From contig NZ_JAHXDN010000004.1 in assembly GCF_019375555.1 (NCBI RefSeq), forward strand, positions 434,001 through 498,000: DNA of 64,000 nucleotides. Reading direction: 5' to 3'. Source of the DNA: Roseobacter insulae (GTDB lineage: Bacteria; Pseudomonadota; Alphaproteobacteria; Rhodobacterales; Rhodobacteraceae). The position numbers were made by a program, and so were the translations under genes. Positions within the stretch are counted from its first letter, which is position 1. The number at the start of each line of letters is the position of its first letter. This document shows positions 63,891 through 64,000 of this stretch, piece by piece. The notes under the pieces are model-generated. The model made no database searches and was not told the origin of the DNA. It was given only the letters and a program-made list of their open reading frames with translations.

Positions 63891-64000
63891 ATGAAGCTGT
63901 ATGTAACAGAGGCTCTAGCCCTCAAACGCTGGGAATTGCAAGTGATCAGACGCTGGCTGACGATACTGATTGTGATTTTTGGGACCGCCACGCCAGCACT
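63891..64000 (+). CDS. Start of an exported protein (cut by the window end)
   Basis: An open frame from ATG 63891, or GTG 63942 in the same frame, reads to the edge of the window without a stop. From the GTG it encodes a basic start followed by a hydrophobic run (RRWLTILIVIFGTATPA), a likely signal peptide. In related genomes a lytic transglycosylase often sits next to dapA, but too little is present to say. It is 83 bp from dapA in divergent orientation. Confidence 0.5.
   Translation, partial: MKLYVTEALALKRWELQVIRRWLTILIVIFGTATPA

Noticed and set aside
1-64000. CRISPR arrays, insertion sequences, integrases, prophage genes or rRNA
   Set aside because: No regularly spaced repeats, transposase or integrase motifs, or rRNA segments were seen anywhere in the window.

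Overview
The window looks like chromosome from a marine alphaproteobacterium of the order Rhodobacterales (Roseobacter-type). The base composition is GC-rich. The gene set fits that group: an Mcl1-type malyl-CoA lyase, a FYDLN-acid (TIGR02300) protein, DUF1244 and DUF3775 proteins, a MocR-type taurine regulator beside tpa/xsc/pta/soeABC, and a long TauC-like permease. The genus cannot be named from sequence alone. I see no phage, insertion sequence, CRISPR array or rRNA. One tRNA (Ala, anticodon GGC) is present. CDS coordinates include the stop codon; starts were moved to the best-supported codon where the open frame runs further upstream.

Layout: 1-4.8 kb holds an Lrp regulator divergent from alanine dehydrogenase, a LysR regulator divergent from a DUF1330 protein, mscL, a glutathione transferase and a YtoQ protein. 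5-20.7 kb is a long minus-strand block: pyk, a small membrane protein, rpmI-rplT, a lipid A-type acyltransferase, an amino-acid ABC transporter, a giant CheB-CheR-PAS-histidine kinase-receiver fusion, then pheS, a secreted hydrolase and pheT. The usual rpmI-rplT-pheS-pheT neighbourhood is therefore split by foreign genes. 20.7-31.3 kb holds ada coupled to a PEP mutase-family gene, a putative D-glutamate catabolism operon (dgcN-dgcA-dat-maoC-like) divergent from mcl1, a DUF302 protein, an Lrp/LysE pair, accA and a GNAT protein. 31.4-45.3 kb holds a GntR regulator, a YgjP-like metallopeptidase, the FYDLN protein, tRNA-Ala, a PAS-GGDEF-EAL protein, the ugpBAEC glycerol-3-phosphate transporter, a DEAD-box helicase, a VTT-like membrane protein and a fatty acid desaturase.

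45.4-61.7 kb is a full taurine dissimilation region. TauABC imports taurine. Tpa transfers its amino group to pyruvate, giving alanine and sulfoacetaldehyde. Xsc converts sulfoacetaldehyde and phosphate to acetyl phosphate and sulfite. Pta makes acetyl-CoA, and SoeABC oxidises sulfite to sulfate. TauR is the likely regulator. Alanine dehydrogenase, 48 kb away, could regenerate pyruvate. A minus-strand trio (DUF3775, stand-alone CheB-like domain, BrnA-like RHH protein) lies between tpa and tauR. The window ends with an M20 amidohydrolase, dapA and the start of an exported protein.

The most unusual points are the trio inside the taurine locus, perfect GC hairpins just after the binding-protein gene of two ABC operons, the interrupted rpmI/pheST block, the extended TauC, the coupling of ada to a PEP mutase-family gene, and several palindromes that look like operators.
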